Of a stretch of DNA of 64,000 bases, positions 45,969-57,483 are shown piece by piece. The stretch is taken from NCBI GenBank assembly GCA_019828545.1, contig JACVRA010000160.1:63163-127162 (forward strand). Direction: 5' to 3'. A program made the position numbers and the translations under genes. Numbering within the stretch: the stretch's first letter is position 1; every line of letters begins with the position of its first letter. Source of the stretch: Paracamarosporium sp. OC-R06-R3 (Eukaryota; Ascomycota; Dothideomycetes; Pleosporales; Didymosphaeriaceae). The notes beneath the pieces were generated by a model. It searched no databases, was not told the DNA's origin, and saw only the letters and a list, made by a program, of their open reading frames with translations.

Positions 45969-46753
45969 GGCGGTAGCTATGCCGCGCAGGGTAGTACTTT
46001 AAAAGGAGTAGATGACAATAAACAATTGGAGTAATATAATGAACCGGAGTACATTTGCATATGTGAGTACCATAGGAGTCCACTGATCAGCTGAACCCTG
46101 GTTTGTGCGTGTTGTTTAGGTATCGCAATACGTCAGATGTCCAATAGACGAAGATAGAAAACTGCCCCACAGCAACGGGCAGCACGACGGCATTGCCCGG
46201 AACACAAAAGACCTCAAAGCATTAGACAATAGAGATGGGAAGAGAAGGTGCGAACGCGAGGGCCCAACTAATGAAACGAAGAGGGGAAGCTACTGATGTC
46301 GCCCATAGGAGTATGACTCGTGGACGTGATGACATGAACGCGTACCAAAAAATGCGAGCACACGTGACTTTGCTGAAGAACATCCGAAATGTTTGAAACA
46401 CACCACAAATGAACTTAAAATTACTCTGTCTATAGAAGCTTGAGGTCATTTGCTATCCTAAGGTAATTTTTACCGGCCTCTTATTGCGTCGCTCCCCCGA
46501 AAGAGCAAAGATACCTCAGGATCTAGTATGTAGTATTCAAAGATAACGAATTGCTTGAGTGCATAAGGATAGGATAAACCACAGTTCCCCGGGGCCGAAT
46601 CTAGACACATATTACTGTTAAACTGGCCAATGTCTCATGCTGCTACTACACGAATATTTAAAAAAACTCCCCATAAGAGGTTAGTAGACGGTTTCTTGGG
46701 AAAGCGTTCGCCGTTACACTATGACGAACGACGATCATTAAATTAACATAGGA
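45969..46753. other. AT-rich intergenic region
   Basis: Upstream of the 1390-residue gene. Two short overlapping open frames on opposite strands near 46222-46449 have no supporting signals. No repeat was seen. Confidence 0.45.
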
Positions 46754-47065
46754 ATGACACAGTCAGAAATGAGCGAGCCATTTCAACCGTCGTCTCATAT
46801 CGCAAGGGTATAGGATGTTTTTGCTAATGAGAGTCCAATATCAAGACACTGCTTTTAGTTAGATGATCAGCGGAAACTACGGACTCTTGAAACGGCTGAT
46901 ATTGTTTCTCAGAATGATGAGATACTCACCTCAATATTAAGCCTTGCGATGCAGCAGGAGCAAGGTCAGAGGGAATTCGTGCACCAACCCACGACTTCTT
47001 TTAGAAATAGGCGCTATTCCTACCGCCCAGTACTTGGAGAGGAGTTGCATGCCCTGGGCGAATAG
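46754..47065 (+). CDS. Small two-exon gene, unknown product
   Basis: Exon 1, 46754-46807 (ATG start, 18 codons), and exon 2, 46859-47065, are joined by a 51-bp intron with GTATAG donor, GCTAATG branch point and TTTTAG acceptor; the spliced frame is 86 residues. The composition is protein-like and strongly helical, rich in Gln, Glu and Leu (RKLRTLETADIVSQNDEIL). A further open stretch at 47143-47361, preceded by TTTCAG at 47151-47155, may be a later exon, but no donor in the right phase and of good quality was found. It could be the truncated N-terminal part of a larger gene. No family was recognised. Confidence 0.4.
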
Positions 47066-47751
47066 GAAGTCGTTCAATGAGAGGTAGCCAATTAAGTTGA
47101 ATAGCCCATATCAATACAATTCTTTGAGATTCGAGAAGACACTTGTCAATTTCAGTAAGTCAAAAGGCTCGCATCCGGAACGATTGCTTTCTCGATGCCT
47201 ACAAAGTGCTCTCCACGGACTGCTTGGGAGCATCGGTATTCGTGGCTAGCCTCTCAAGCCTTCTAATCGAAGTTTTATGGGACGGCGTCGCGACTACGGT
47301 GATGTGGATGGATGATTGGAGTGATAGGATAATTATCGTAGAGTCTTTCACCGGTCGGTAGGGGTGTGTAGGCATTAAACTGTCTAAAGCAATAATCAGC
47401 TGTACATACGTGGAGGGCTACATCCAAACTTCTTGCTAGTGAGATATATCTCAACAACCACAAGGCCGAATTTCTTTAAAATTAATTCTATCGTAGGTAT
47501 TCGCCTTGCGACAAGTTTTTTCAAGTAAAAGGCTAACATTTATGATGTTGTTGTTGAGGGATAATTGCCTATCTGATCAGAAATATGTTTTACAAGGTGG
47601 GTGTAACGCCATAAGGGCTTACATACCCATACCGGCCGTTATGTGATACAGTATTGGAACACAGCGTCTGCATTAGCGTACACTATACTAAATCAAGTTT
47701 GCCAACACCCTCAATGCCAAAGGATAACGCCGTAGTGCGTTCGCTTTCGTG
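47066..47751. other. AT-rich intergenic region
   Basis: Contains the possible extra exon at 47143-47361 mentioned for the small gene upstream; otherwise nothing was recognised. Confidence 0.4.
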
Positions 47752-47759
47752 TATAAGAA
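47752..47759 (+). promoter_or_regulatory. TATA-like box of broken F-box gene
   Basis: TATAAGAA lies 47 bp upstream of the ATG at 47799. Confidence 0.35.
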
Positions 47760-47798
47760 ACCTTTATTTTCCCCTGTAATCGACTAGACATTACTACC

Positions 47799-49087
47799 AT
47801 GAATCATCTAAATATTTTGTTCAAAATATGTTGCTTACGTCGGCGCAAAATGACGGATAATCCTATTATCCCAAGTGTGGACAACTTATCTATCACGGAC
47901 AACCCTGACCGACGGAAACCTCGTGGGCTACTCGATCTCCCAGCTGAAATTCGAATCAAAATTTGGAGTTACGTACTCCTCTGTCCATCCGCGGATGCCA
48001 TCAAAATCATTGGCGAGAATAGATACCCGTTCAACCCCAAACTGCTCGACGAACTCGGCGTGGAATCGTGGTTTTTTTAGGCGAAGAAGAAGCTCAGTCT
48101 GCTGAGAGTTTGCAAGATCATCAACAGGGAAGCAACTCCTATACTCTATTCTAATGCTATTATAGATAATATCTATATTGGGAGTGCGGCAACGTTAATA
48201 GGTTTTGGAGACTTGGCTAAATACCTTGACCGGATGGCCCGACCGCGCCCGTACAACATCAAGAAAATCCTTCTAGTTGTGCATTGTAACGGAGGATCGG
48301 ATGATATCATCAAGAAGAAGGTGCATAGAGATGCATCTATGATCGCTCATTACGCGAACGTAATATCCAAACACTGTGGAGTCTTAGAGTTGTTCCATAT
48401 CCAAATAGTAGACTGGACGCTCTCAAATAGATTCGCGCTTGGGGACTGGATGATTCCACTCCTACGAGGAATCGGAATGATACAAGCCTGCAAAGCCAGT
48501 ATTGGATGGTGCCTTTCAACATCTACTTTACCATTCAGTGGGTACTTGAGCAAGGAGCAACAATGCCGCTGGACATCGTGTATGAAGACCTTTGTGGAAT
48601 CTTGGAGGAGAGTGGGATTGACGTAACGTCCTTCCGAAAAATACACTTTGAAGCATTTGATATCGAGGACTCTCGAGCTTGGGCGAAGCGCGCCATGGAA
48701 CATTTTATCATGACCTGGGAAACCATACTGCTACAAGGCCAGCGGAAACTTGAAGAACCCGAGGAAGATGATACGTCTAAGAGGATGGAACACGAAACCG
48801 ACTCACAGGTTTCCAAAGAACGAGGGGCAGATGGAGCAGATGCGCGAAAATCATTGCAAAATCTAATGAACACCTTTGAACAAAGGGTATTGAATATAAC
48901 TAAGAGGAGAATGCAAGACCAAGATGAATCTACACAAAACAATGTCTCACGCAAGATCCAGGAGTTCCATAGAAAAAAAAAGTTCCAGGATTTGCTAGAT
49001 GGTTGGGATGAGTTATTCAAAGCCTGGAATGATCTTGACGAAAAATCATTCTGGCAGTTTTTCGCTGTTCGGTTCAACGGCCTCTGA
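47799..49087 (+). pseudogene. F-box-like gene broken by a stop and a frameshift
   Basis: From the ATG at 47799 the frame encodes an F-box-like helix (LLDLPAEIRIKIWSYVLL) and runs into TAG at 48078-48080. The very same frame then continues uninterrupted and protein-like to about 48500. There the protein-like reading moves to another frame (from about 48500, YWMVPFNIYF...) and continues to TGA at 49085-49087 with a charged, helical C-terminal half. One nonsense codon plus one single-base shift would reunite about 430 residues. An intron could remove the TAG only with a poor donor inside conserved sequence, so a pseudogene or non-functional allele is most likely. F-box proteins usually recruit substrates to SCF ubiquitin ligases. 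Confidence 0.6.
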
Positions 49088-49875
49088 TTTTAGCTAAATC
49101 CAGATTTGCTGCGGTGTCTCCTTCAAGTTCGTATTAGCGGCCTATAAAGGTCTTTAGCTATCTAGATTAGAGCTTTATAACAAGCTAAGAGATACTAAAA
49201 ATAAATGAAGTAACATTTTAGGCTAGTATCCTGTAGAATAATTACTTACCAAGGGGCCAGCCACCCACTTGTGCCGGCCACTTGCTTGTGAAGTACGTTG
49301 CTAGTTAAACTTTTGGCATGGCACCCTAATCTTCGTAAGTGCAAATATCTCAACCTCAGGGCTGGATCGCATAGGGTCTCCCTAGCGATTCGTCTCTACA
49401 CTCATTTTGACCTTGGTCAATCTTATTGTCCTTTAAGATGCTCCACATTGTCATACGTCTCATTGAAGGACCATATGGGTTCTTGACAATCAACAGAATT
49501 ACTTTATGTCATTTTAAATAATGGGATCTGCGAATCATGAATTGGCTATGACTACTTGAAGACCTACGTCGAAGGTGATGCACTGGTCATGTCGAAGTAT
49601 AACGCATTACTGCGAATGTTGATTCTCATATCGACCCTTGAGTGATTGAGTCCTTGCTAACTATATAATATGCCTTCTTCCAGAGGCTTCTTCCGATCTT
49701 CGTGTCTTTAAAAAGCCCTGCAGATTTACGGACCAACTCTCCCAGGTCAGGGCCGGTCTTATCTCGCTTGGGCTGCAAAGAGCTAGATGGATGGGTATAC
49801 ACGTCTTTCTCGATAATTCGAGCTGCGCAGTTGTGTTTGTCCCTACAACGTTGTAAACGCTGGTGCCCTAGTACT
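49088..49875. other. AT-rich intergenic region
   Basis: 3' flank of the broken F-box gene and of Cwc24, whose ends converge. No gene was recognised. Confidence 0.5.
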
Positions 49876-50808
49876 TCAATCACCGCCTTCGCCTTTCTCC
49901 GCCTCGGCCTCGGCCTTCTTTTTGTCTTCCCATTCCTTCTTCTTAGCAAGTAGCTTCTGCAGATTCTTCGCTCCGTTGAAGACGCCGTATGTCTTGGCAC
50001 TGCAGTTTGCGCACGTAGGGTCCTTGCGATATCGCTTCAACGCACATGCCTCGCAGAAATAATGACCACATTTTGTGATGATGGGGTTCTTATACGGTTG
50101 CTTGCAAATGATGCAAGCGAATGGTATCTTTTCCAGCATCGACAGGTCGACGCCATCCTCGTCTTTCTTTCCATCGCGATTCGCCGATGCGACGACAGTA
50201 CCACCAGGCTTCTTGCCCTTGTTTGATATTTCCCACTCTCGGTCGAGCTTCCACCCTGCCGCATAATCCTCACGAGCGTGCAGAAACTTGCAGCCATCCC
50301 CAAAACCGCAAAAGCCCGTTTGTTTGTAGTCCTTGCACACATCGGGCGTGTAATCTGTCATGGTGATTGTGCGCACGTTCGACGATGATTTCTGCGGCCC
50401 GACTTTACGCTCCGGCGCATTCGCATCCTTCTCGATCAAGGAGTTGGGTTTAGAAAGCGAGCGCGTGCTTCCGAGAAGGTTTTTCGAGCTGAGCGCATCG
50501 TCTGCGTTGTCGTTCTCGTACCAGTTGGACGCTTTGGTGGCATCGTTATTGGCTTCTATTACGGCGGCGCGGTTGGCTTCATATCTTGTTGTGCCTTCGA
50601 GAGCAGTCTTGAGTGGCTGGTCTGTGGTGGACGCTTTCAGCGCGTGGTCATTGATTTTCCGCCTCTTTACGACGCGGCCGTCTTCGCCTTCGCCTTCTGA
50701 ACCTGAGGTATCTGAGTCTGACCGTGGTGGTGGCGGCGCGGCTTTCCGCGGTGCTGCTTTGGCACCTCGCTTCTTGAATTTTACAATGGGTACTTCTGTG
50801 TCGGCCAT
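49876..50808 (-). CDS. cwc24: Pre-mRNA-splicing factor Cwc24 (CCCH and RING finger)
   Basis: An intronless 310-residue protein from ATG 50808 (MADTEVPIVKFKKRG). An N-terminal disordered region is followed by a CCCH zinc finger (C-x8-C-x5-C-x3-H in CKDYKQTGFCGFGDGCKFLH) and then a C3HC4 RING finger (CIIC...CGHYFCEAC...CANC). This order and the short basic C-terminus are diagnostic of Cwc24/RNF113A. The protein binds the spliceosome before the first catalytic step and checks the 5' splice site; the human homologue is also a ubiquitin ligase. Its length fits the family. It is one of two splicing factors in this part of the window, with Isy1. Confidence 0.93.
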   Translation of the reverse strand: MADTEVPIVKFKKRGAKAAPRKAAPPPPRSDSDTSGSEGEGEDGRVVKRRKINDHALKASTTDQPLKTALEGTTRYEANRAAVIEANNDATKASNWYENDNADDALSSKNLLGSTRSLSKPNSLIEKDANAPERKVGPQKSSSNVRTITMTDYTPDVCKDYKQTGFCGFGDGCKFLHAREDYAAGWKLDREWEISNKGKKPGGTVVASANRDGKKDEDGVDLSMLEKIPFACIICKQPYKNPIITKCGHYFCEACALKRYRKDPTCANCSAKTYGVFNGAKNLQKLLAKKKEWEDKKKAEAEAEKGEGGD

Positions 50809-52023
50809 GGTGCGATGGGTGCTGGTGAAGGAGCTGTGCAATTAAATGTGGTTGTAGATGTACTTTACAGATATGGAAGGTTCGAGCCACTGCCTGTGGC
50901 TGAGAAATCCAATCACGTGACGTCAGGTGGCGTTGACGCTCTCGTCTACCTGCCGATCTGCCGCTCCTCGGTTGGGGAGACTGTCGAGCCAAATCATGCC
51001 ATGTATATAGCTTGTGTCCAAGGGTTGCTGGCACCAACGTCGCATAACTAGGTTCTTAGAGAGCGTTATGATCAGCTGACGTGTTTAGCATTTCAGGGTT
51101 GATGCTTCAACCGCCCAACCAGCCAGCCCATGGTAACATGGCAACTAGTATCGAGACGTTGGACCCTATCAAGAGGTGTCGACATGTCTTGGCTCAAGCA
51201 GACGACGATGTCTCCGGCTTGCAGACATGTTTGATCATTTCAGTCAGACAGCCCCTTTCCGGGATGTTGATGGTGTTCGCGCCAAGTGGAGTCATACTGT
51301 CATAGTGTATACATGTTGCTGTTGTTGTTGTTGTTGGTCGCGTCACACCAATAATAGCAACATAAACATGCCCCTCCGGCGCCTCAGCAGGCCTATGGCG
51401 TAAAGCCCCACGGACAGCGCAGCAGTAGAGCGCCGCGCGGAAACGGCCGAGAGCCAATTGATGAGGCATCGGCGCGTGTTCTGATGGAGCTATCCGGCCT
51501 TGGGGGTCGCGCACAGACGCTCATCTCGCTGCAAAACAACATCCGTTCCACGCTGATTCTGCCGCTCTGCCTTTGCCTTGCCCCTCGCCGTTCCTTTCTC
51601 TCCTTGCCCGCCCAAGCGCTGCGGGGGATGCGCATGCAGTTGTCGACCCTCGTGTGACAGCGACGCGTTCCGGTGCTCTTCCTCCTCCAGCAGCCGCGGC
51701 GTCGGCTCCTCCTGCATGCGCGTCGCACTCGGCCAAGCCATCAACCGATCTACACTCCTTCGCCTTCGCCTTCACCCGCACGCCTCACACCCTCCGGTCG
51801 CCTTGCGACGGCAGCGGCATTTTCAATCGCTTCCGTCCCCGACAACATCTCCTATCTTGCTTTCTCTTCGGTTCCTTTCGAGCCGGTCGTAATTATCCTC
51901 TGCGTGCACCCGTGCGTAACGTGCCTGCCCAGACCGGCCTTCATACAAGCTCGCAGCTTATTAGCTGAGAGGCAATCAGCAACCCGGGCGATGGGCAACT
52001 AAGTGCGGGACACAAGACTACTA
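50809..52023. other. Divergent intergenic region, Cwc24 and ApsA genes
   Basis: 1.2 kb between opposite starts. It has a short TTG repeat (51313-51335) and a tiny upstream reading frame close to the ApsA start. The GC-rich open frames near 51400-51970 occur on both strands and were not accepted. Confidence 0.5.
51991..52002 (+). other. Minimal upstream ORF (3 codons plus stop)
   Basis: ATG GGC AAC TAA ends 21 bp before the ATG at 52024. If the transcript starts upstream, this tiny frame could reduce or regulate initiation at the main start. Whether it lies in the mRNA is not known. Confidence 0.4.
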
Positions 52024-55000
52024 ATGGCAACAGCAAATCTACCCAACGGCGCCTTTGCCGTTGAGGACCCCAGTGGTGCGGATCCCTTCGTTGTGCACTC
52101 GCACGATGCCCAAAGACAGAGATATGCCGCGTTCGACAATTCGTCACTGTACCAAAGCGGTTCACCCGCGCAGGCCGAGCGAGCACTGCAAGCCCATCTC
52201 GCGGAAACGACACGTAGGCTACAAGAGACGTCACATCTGGGCAATGCGCTTGTTCAGCAGAGGAAGGAGCTGGAAGACAGACTAAAGGAGGTAGCGGAGC
52301 AAAAGCAGGCCAGCGATATCGGTCCAGAGCTACGCCAGAAGCTCGTCGAGCTTGAAAAAGAGTTCAATGAGGTTGGCAGGGAGACTGCTCGCGCATTCTT
52401 GCCAAAGTCCAGGGTACCAAGTGGAGAGACGGACACCACTGCGGGTGCTTCGGTGTATACTAGTGAAGGACACCACTCTCCAACCAAGATCAGCGTACCC
52501 TCTCGAAAGCAGAGAAATCAGCAACCGAGCCGGATCAATGACATTGCCCTTGCTACGGAGATCTCTACCTCGCTTCTGGCACAGCTGAAAGACTTACAAG
52601 CAATCCTACAGGAAAAGGATGAGGCCCTCAAGGCCGCCAATCTGGACAGGTCACAACTCGAGATTGAAGTTGAAGGTCTTTCGCAGCGTATGCGGACTCT
52701 GGACGAGAGCGAGTCTAGGCTCAAGGACGTCAACTGGAATTTAGAGACACAGGTGCGCGAATTTGAAACGCAAACTAAGGCAGCTGCGGACAGAGAGCAT
52801 CGCTTGAATCACACTCTCAACCTCGCTAGATCTGAAAAGGCAACCCTCGAGCGGGAGTTTGAAGAGTTGAAACAGCAGCACTCCAAAATCAATGACGACC
52901 ATGCACTCAAAGCTAAACAACATGAGACCGAGCTATCGGGCCTGCGGCGGAATGTTAGCATGGGGGAGACAGAACGTGGAGCTCTTCAACGCAAAATGGA
53001 GGAATTAGCCACGCAGAACCGTGAACTTGCGCGAGCTGTCCAGCATCGCATACGCGCGGAACAGCAAGGCTCTCCTGACGACACTTCTCCTGACGAGAAT
53101 GCGGACGGTGGTGATACTATGACACCAGAACACTCGCCTCCTCCGTCCCCAACTAAGGCTACGCCTCGCCATGGCCAACTTGAATCTGAAACCCTCAAAC
53201 ATTCTCTTCACCATGCTCATCGTATGATCCAACAGCTGAAAAACAACATCCACCGTGAGAAGACGGAGAAGATTGAGCTCAAACGAATGCTTCAGGATGC
53301 CCGCGATGAGATCGAGACTAGCCGCAGCACCTTGAACCCCCCTACCAGTGCTAGCAAGCGTAGGAAACAGGATAAAGAAGCCTTCAAGAAGCCTCCAAGA
53401 CCTGATCGTCTTGGCGCGCTCCGAGTCGGAAGCCAAGAGATTATTATGGATGATGATGAATGGGAAGAGCACGATGGAGTACCTGCCACGCCAAGCAGAG
53501 CCCCTCGACCAGCTGAGGCGGTGCCTGGTGCTTGGGCCGGCTTCAGTTCAGCTGCAGAGACAAGTGCCAACGAGGATTTCGAGACTGCTAATGAGACCTC
53601 TGATGCTGCGTTCGAAACCGCCAACGATGATGGAACCACAACGGAGACTGATGCTTTCCAGACCGGAGCGGAGACATTAGATGGTGACAGTAGCGACGAC
53701 CTTACGGAGACTGAGGCTGGCCCATCAACTACAGGTACAGTCCGTCAAAGACCGTCTTCGCTAGCAATGGCCCACCGCGACTCCTATGAGAGCACGGCTT
53801 CTACCTCTGGCGACGAATGGGACAACACAGAGATGAGGACACCTGTGCAGCCTCAAAACTCCCGTTATAGGACCAAAGCTCGCCAGGGTTCATACCGTAG
53901 GTCCACGCCACGAGCAAACCAGGAAATGTACCCTGACTCATCTCCTGCTGCGCGAGATTCACCTGCAAGCTTCATTCATGGTAGCAGCAATAGCACTCCC
54001 GCTCAAGGTAGGAGTTTATTTGCCGAGTTGGATGCTCTTAATGGAGGAGATAGTGATGATGGCAGTGCTGCGGAGGGCACGCCGAGTCGATCCAGCGTAC
54101 TTTCGCCAGAATCTTCTCCAGAAGCCATCCGGAAGCCAACGCTGGCTAGATCACCTCTCCAGTCCGTCATACTGTCTAGACCACCTATGGTCGATTCAAG
54201 CATGATGACGGAACCATGGTCACCTCGATCGACGGAAGCCAGCACGGTTTCTTTAATATCGGCACAGCATACCGAGCCCCAGGCCATGCTTCCTACACCA
54301 TTTACTATGTCAAGGCTTGCTACGCAGGACACAGAGCCGCGATCTACTCCGGTCCCGTCGTTTGGGCTGTCAACACATGTTACCCAAGGCACAACACCAC
54401 AGTCAGCCCCTCTACCGTCGCTAAATATGTCTACACTCGCAACGCAAGGTACCACCCCGCAGACAGCCCCCATTCCTTCTCTGGGTATGTCCACTATGGT
54501 TGCACAGGGTACAGAGCCACGGGACACGCCTGCTGTGCCATTGCAGCTATCTACACTAGCTGAACAGAACACGACTCCTCGTTATTCTCCTCCGTCTCCT
54601 CTCCACATCTCCACTATCTCCGCACAGAATACTTCGCCAGAATCTGTTTCTCCACCTTTGCACTACATGTCCAATGTGCTAAGCCAAGGCACTGCTCCTG
54701 AGTCACCTTCACGTCCATCACTCAACATGTCGTCGTTTGCAGTCCAAGGAACGGAACCAGTGTCGCCTGTGGTTGCACGGGCAATTCCGCCTGTGCTTGG
54801 GGTGTCCTCTATTACTAGACAGACAACGGAGCCAATTGAATCTCGCTCCTCGAGCGGATCGTATGCAGTCTCATCGCTTGCCTCATCCATTTCAACACAA
54901 GCAACAGAACCCGTGGAGAGCCATTGGACCGACTCAAGGGAGCTGCACGTGGATGAGAAACCACAAGTTCCGCTAAGCATGTCTCCTCTGTCTAGCCAAG

Positions 55001-57483
55001 CCTCGGTCCCAACAGACACCCCACAGTCACCTCCTTTGAGCATGTCTGGATTGTTTACTCAAGGCACGGCTCCAGTTGATTCGCCCCGACCAGTACCTTC
55101 GCAACTTTCAACAGTTGCTTCTCAAGTTACTAAACCCCTAGAGGTCCCGCAGCCTGCGCCATCGCAGATTGCTCCGGTTTTCCATCAAGCTACGGCGCCG
55201 ATTGCATCCAGGTCTCCGCCTTCAAGCATCTCTTCTCTGTTCCAGCAACATACGGAGCCAGAAGCACCAACACCGAGACCATCACAGCTATCTCTAGTAT
55301 CCCATCAAAGCACAGAGCCCTCAGCCGTCACCGCCTCAACTCTTTCGCAACACTGGTCTCTGGCTACTGAGCCGTTGCAACTGCCGCAGCCAACTGTGCC
55401 ACAGCTATCTTCGGTTACCCACCAAACAACTATACCTCATGAACCAGAGCGCCGACCATGGGGAGTTGGAGCGATAGCTGCGCAGCACACAGAGCCAGTC
55501 AATCCAAGTACACCTCTTTTGCCCCAGCACGGGTTCTCTGATGTTACTACCCTACAGAACACGCAGCCAGAGTCGCCAACACTGCCAGAGTTCCTTCCCA
55601 GCCCAAGTAGACCGTCAACTGCAACTCGCATACCTGTTGCGATGTCACTGTCTGCTATCGCATCGCAGGAGACGGAGCCAAACGCTCCCTCGAGGCCCCA
55701 GACTGCCCACCGCACAGCTCCTGTCCCAATTATCACAGCTTCGTCTGGAGCACAGACCGAAGCTATCCAAATTCAGAGCGAAGATGGGCGTGTGCCACTA
55801 GGCTCGATCTCACCGAACGTACAACAGAAGCAGAGTCTTGAAGATGGTTACCCCTTCCCTAAACAGTCTGAGGGCGCAACTTCCGATGAAGGAACCCAGA
55901 CAATGGTATCTGCAGAGCAAATTGATCGACTCCTCCTAGCCCGCAGCCAACGACATTCGGGTACCATCGCTGGGGCTGGCGTGGAGAAGAACATGTCCCC
56001 TCCTGCGTCACCTGGCAGGCGTAATTCGAATGAAATCGGTCGCACTCCCCGACGTCCGGGCAGCTCTTCTAGTATGCGTTCGCGCGCTGGCACTCCTCCA
56101 CCTCTTCCGGCAGACCACAAAGAAGTCATTGCCGCAGCTACTTTGAAGTCGCCGCCTCCACTGTTGACACCGACGACCCCGAATGCACCAAGTGTTATGG
56201 GTCCGCCAGCAATGCCGGCCTCAGCCTACAAGAACCGGCCACAAACTCCATCGATCAAGGCGAAAGCCATCGCCGTGAGCCCCAGAAACGGCGGTACTAC
56301 ACCTCGGCCTAGGCACCCTTCGCAAACCCGCAGTGGTGCTACTTCACCAGTCACACGTCGATCGTCCATGTCCTCGTTCAGCTCTGAGATTGATCAGCGA
56401 TTCAATATTCCAGGAGGCATGTCTTTCGGTCAGAGCGGCTTCGATCCCAACTCCACAGACCCACGCATGATCCAGGCCATTACGCAGACCATGTGTGGCG
56501 AGTTCTTGTGGAAGTACACGCGAAAGGCAGGGCGTGAGACCATGTCTGAAACCCGTCATCGCCGCTTTTTCTGGGTCCATCCATATACGCGTACCTTATA
56601 CTGGAGCGAGCATGATCCGCAAACTGCTGGACGAGCGCAGCTAAAAGCTAAAAGCGTGGCTATTCAGGCGGTACACGAAGTTTCTGACGATAACCCTCTG
56701 CCCCCAGGCCTTCATATCAAGAGCCTAGTGGTTGTCTCGCCCGGACGGACAATCAAGTTTACTGCAACTACCAGCCAGCGCCACGAGACATGGCTCAACG
56801 CACTCCTCTACTTGCTCAAGCGAACTGAAGATGGTGATGGAGATCAGCCGTCCGAGCCCAACGAGATCCAGAGCGAGTTCAATGGAGCATATAGGAGTTC
56901 CTCCCGTCAGACGGGTCGTTCGCGAGCTTCTCATTCTACGTACAATACCCGGCCAACCTCTTCTCCTTACCATACCCAGGTACCTACACTCAGGCAGTCT
57001 CCCGTTCCAAGCCCTCGTCCTGTATCAACCGAACCGGGGCAGAGCTCAATTGGCAATCGATTCAGCAGTATGCTTCGTTCGAGCTCGGCCATGCGTGGAT
57101 CGTTTTCCAGCAGATTCAGCAGAGCAAGTGTACAAGAAGCTATTCCTTACGAGGAGCCGAACAGCTCAGCTGCAGACCTTAGTCGAGAACTAGTTGAATC
57201 GAATGAGCGTGACGCAGATCGCCTGGTGGACGTGAGGGCCTGTTGCGACGGTGAGTTTCTTGCCTTGATTAGTAGAGGTCTATGCTAACGCTGATTAGGC
57301 AAACATCATGTTGGACAGCTCCACTCTCACTCCGTTAAAGGCCGGCATGGCAGTTTCCATTCACGGCCCTCAATCATCGGTTCCGTGAGCTCACGTTCTC
57401 AGTCGCGCGCCGAATCACACAGCCGAAACGAGCAAATACGTCCCCAAATGGAGCCAGAAGCGCAGCACGCCACCGCGGGTTAA
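52024..57483 (+). CDS. apsA: ApsA/Num1-type cortical anchor protein
   Basis: Exons 52024-57250 and 57299-57483 (48-bp intron) give 1803 residues. Residues 30-430 are long coiled coils. An acidic, Thr/Glu-rich region follows, then about 20 degenerate repeats of 20-odd residues with core Q-x-T-x-P (about residues 740-1250). A Ser/Pro-rich region precedes a C-terminal PH domain of the Mcp5/Num1 class (from MCGEFLWKYTRKAG to ETWLNALLYLLKRT). Coiled coil, repeats and this PH domain in order identify the ApsA/Num1 family, which binds plasma-membrane lipid through the PH domain and anchors dynein and mitochondria for nuclear migration. ATG 52024 is the first in-frame ATG. The gene symbol is by homology to the Aspergillus protein. 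Confidence 0.88.
54244..55770 (+). repeat. Degenerate ~60-bp coding repeats (Q-x-T-x-P units)
   Basis: Inside the ApsA-like gene. About 20 units, mostly 19-21 residues, share S-x4-Q-x-T-E/T/A-P followed by a Pro/Ser-rich tail; units 2-6 are the most regular. The DNA is well diverged, so these are old protein repeats, not a young satellite. Confidence 0.85.

Noticed and set aside
51400..51970. Open frames of 84-131 codons on both strands upstream of apsA
   Set aside because: Mutually overlapping, no conserved features; treated as leader or promoter sequence.
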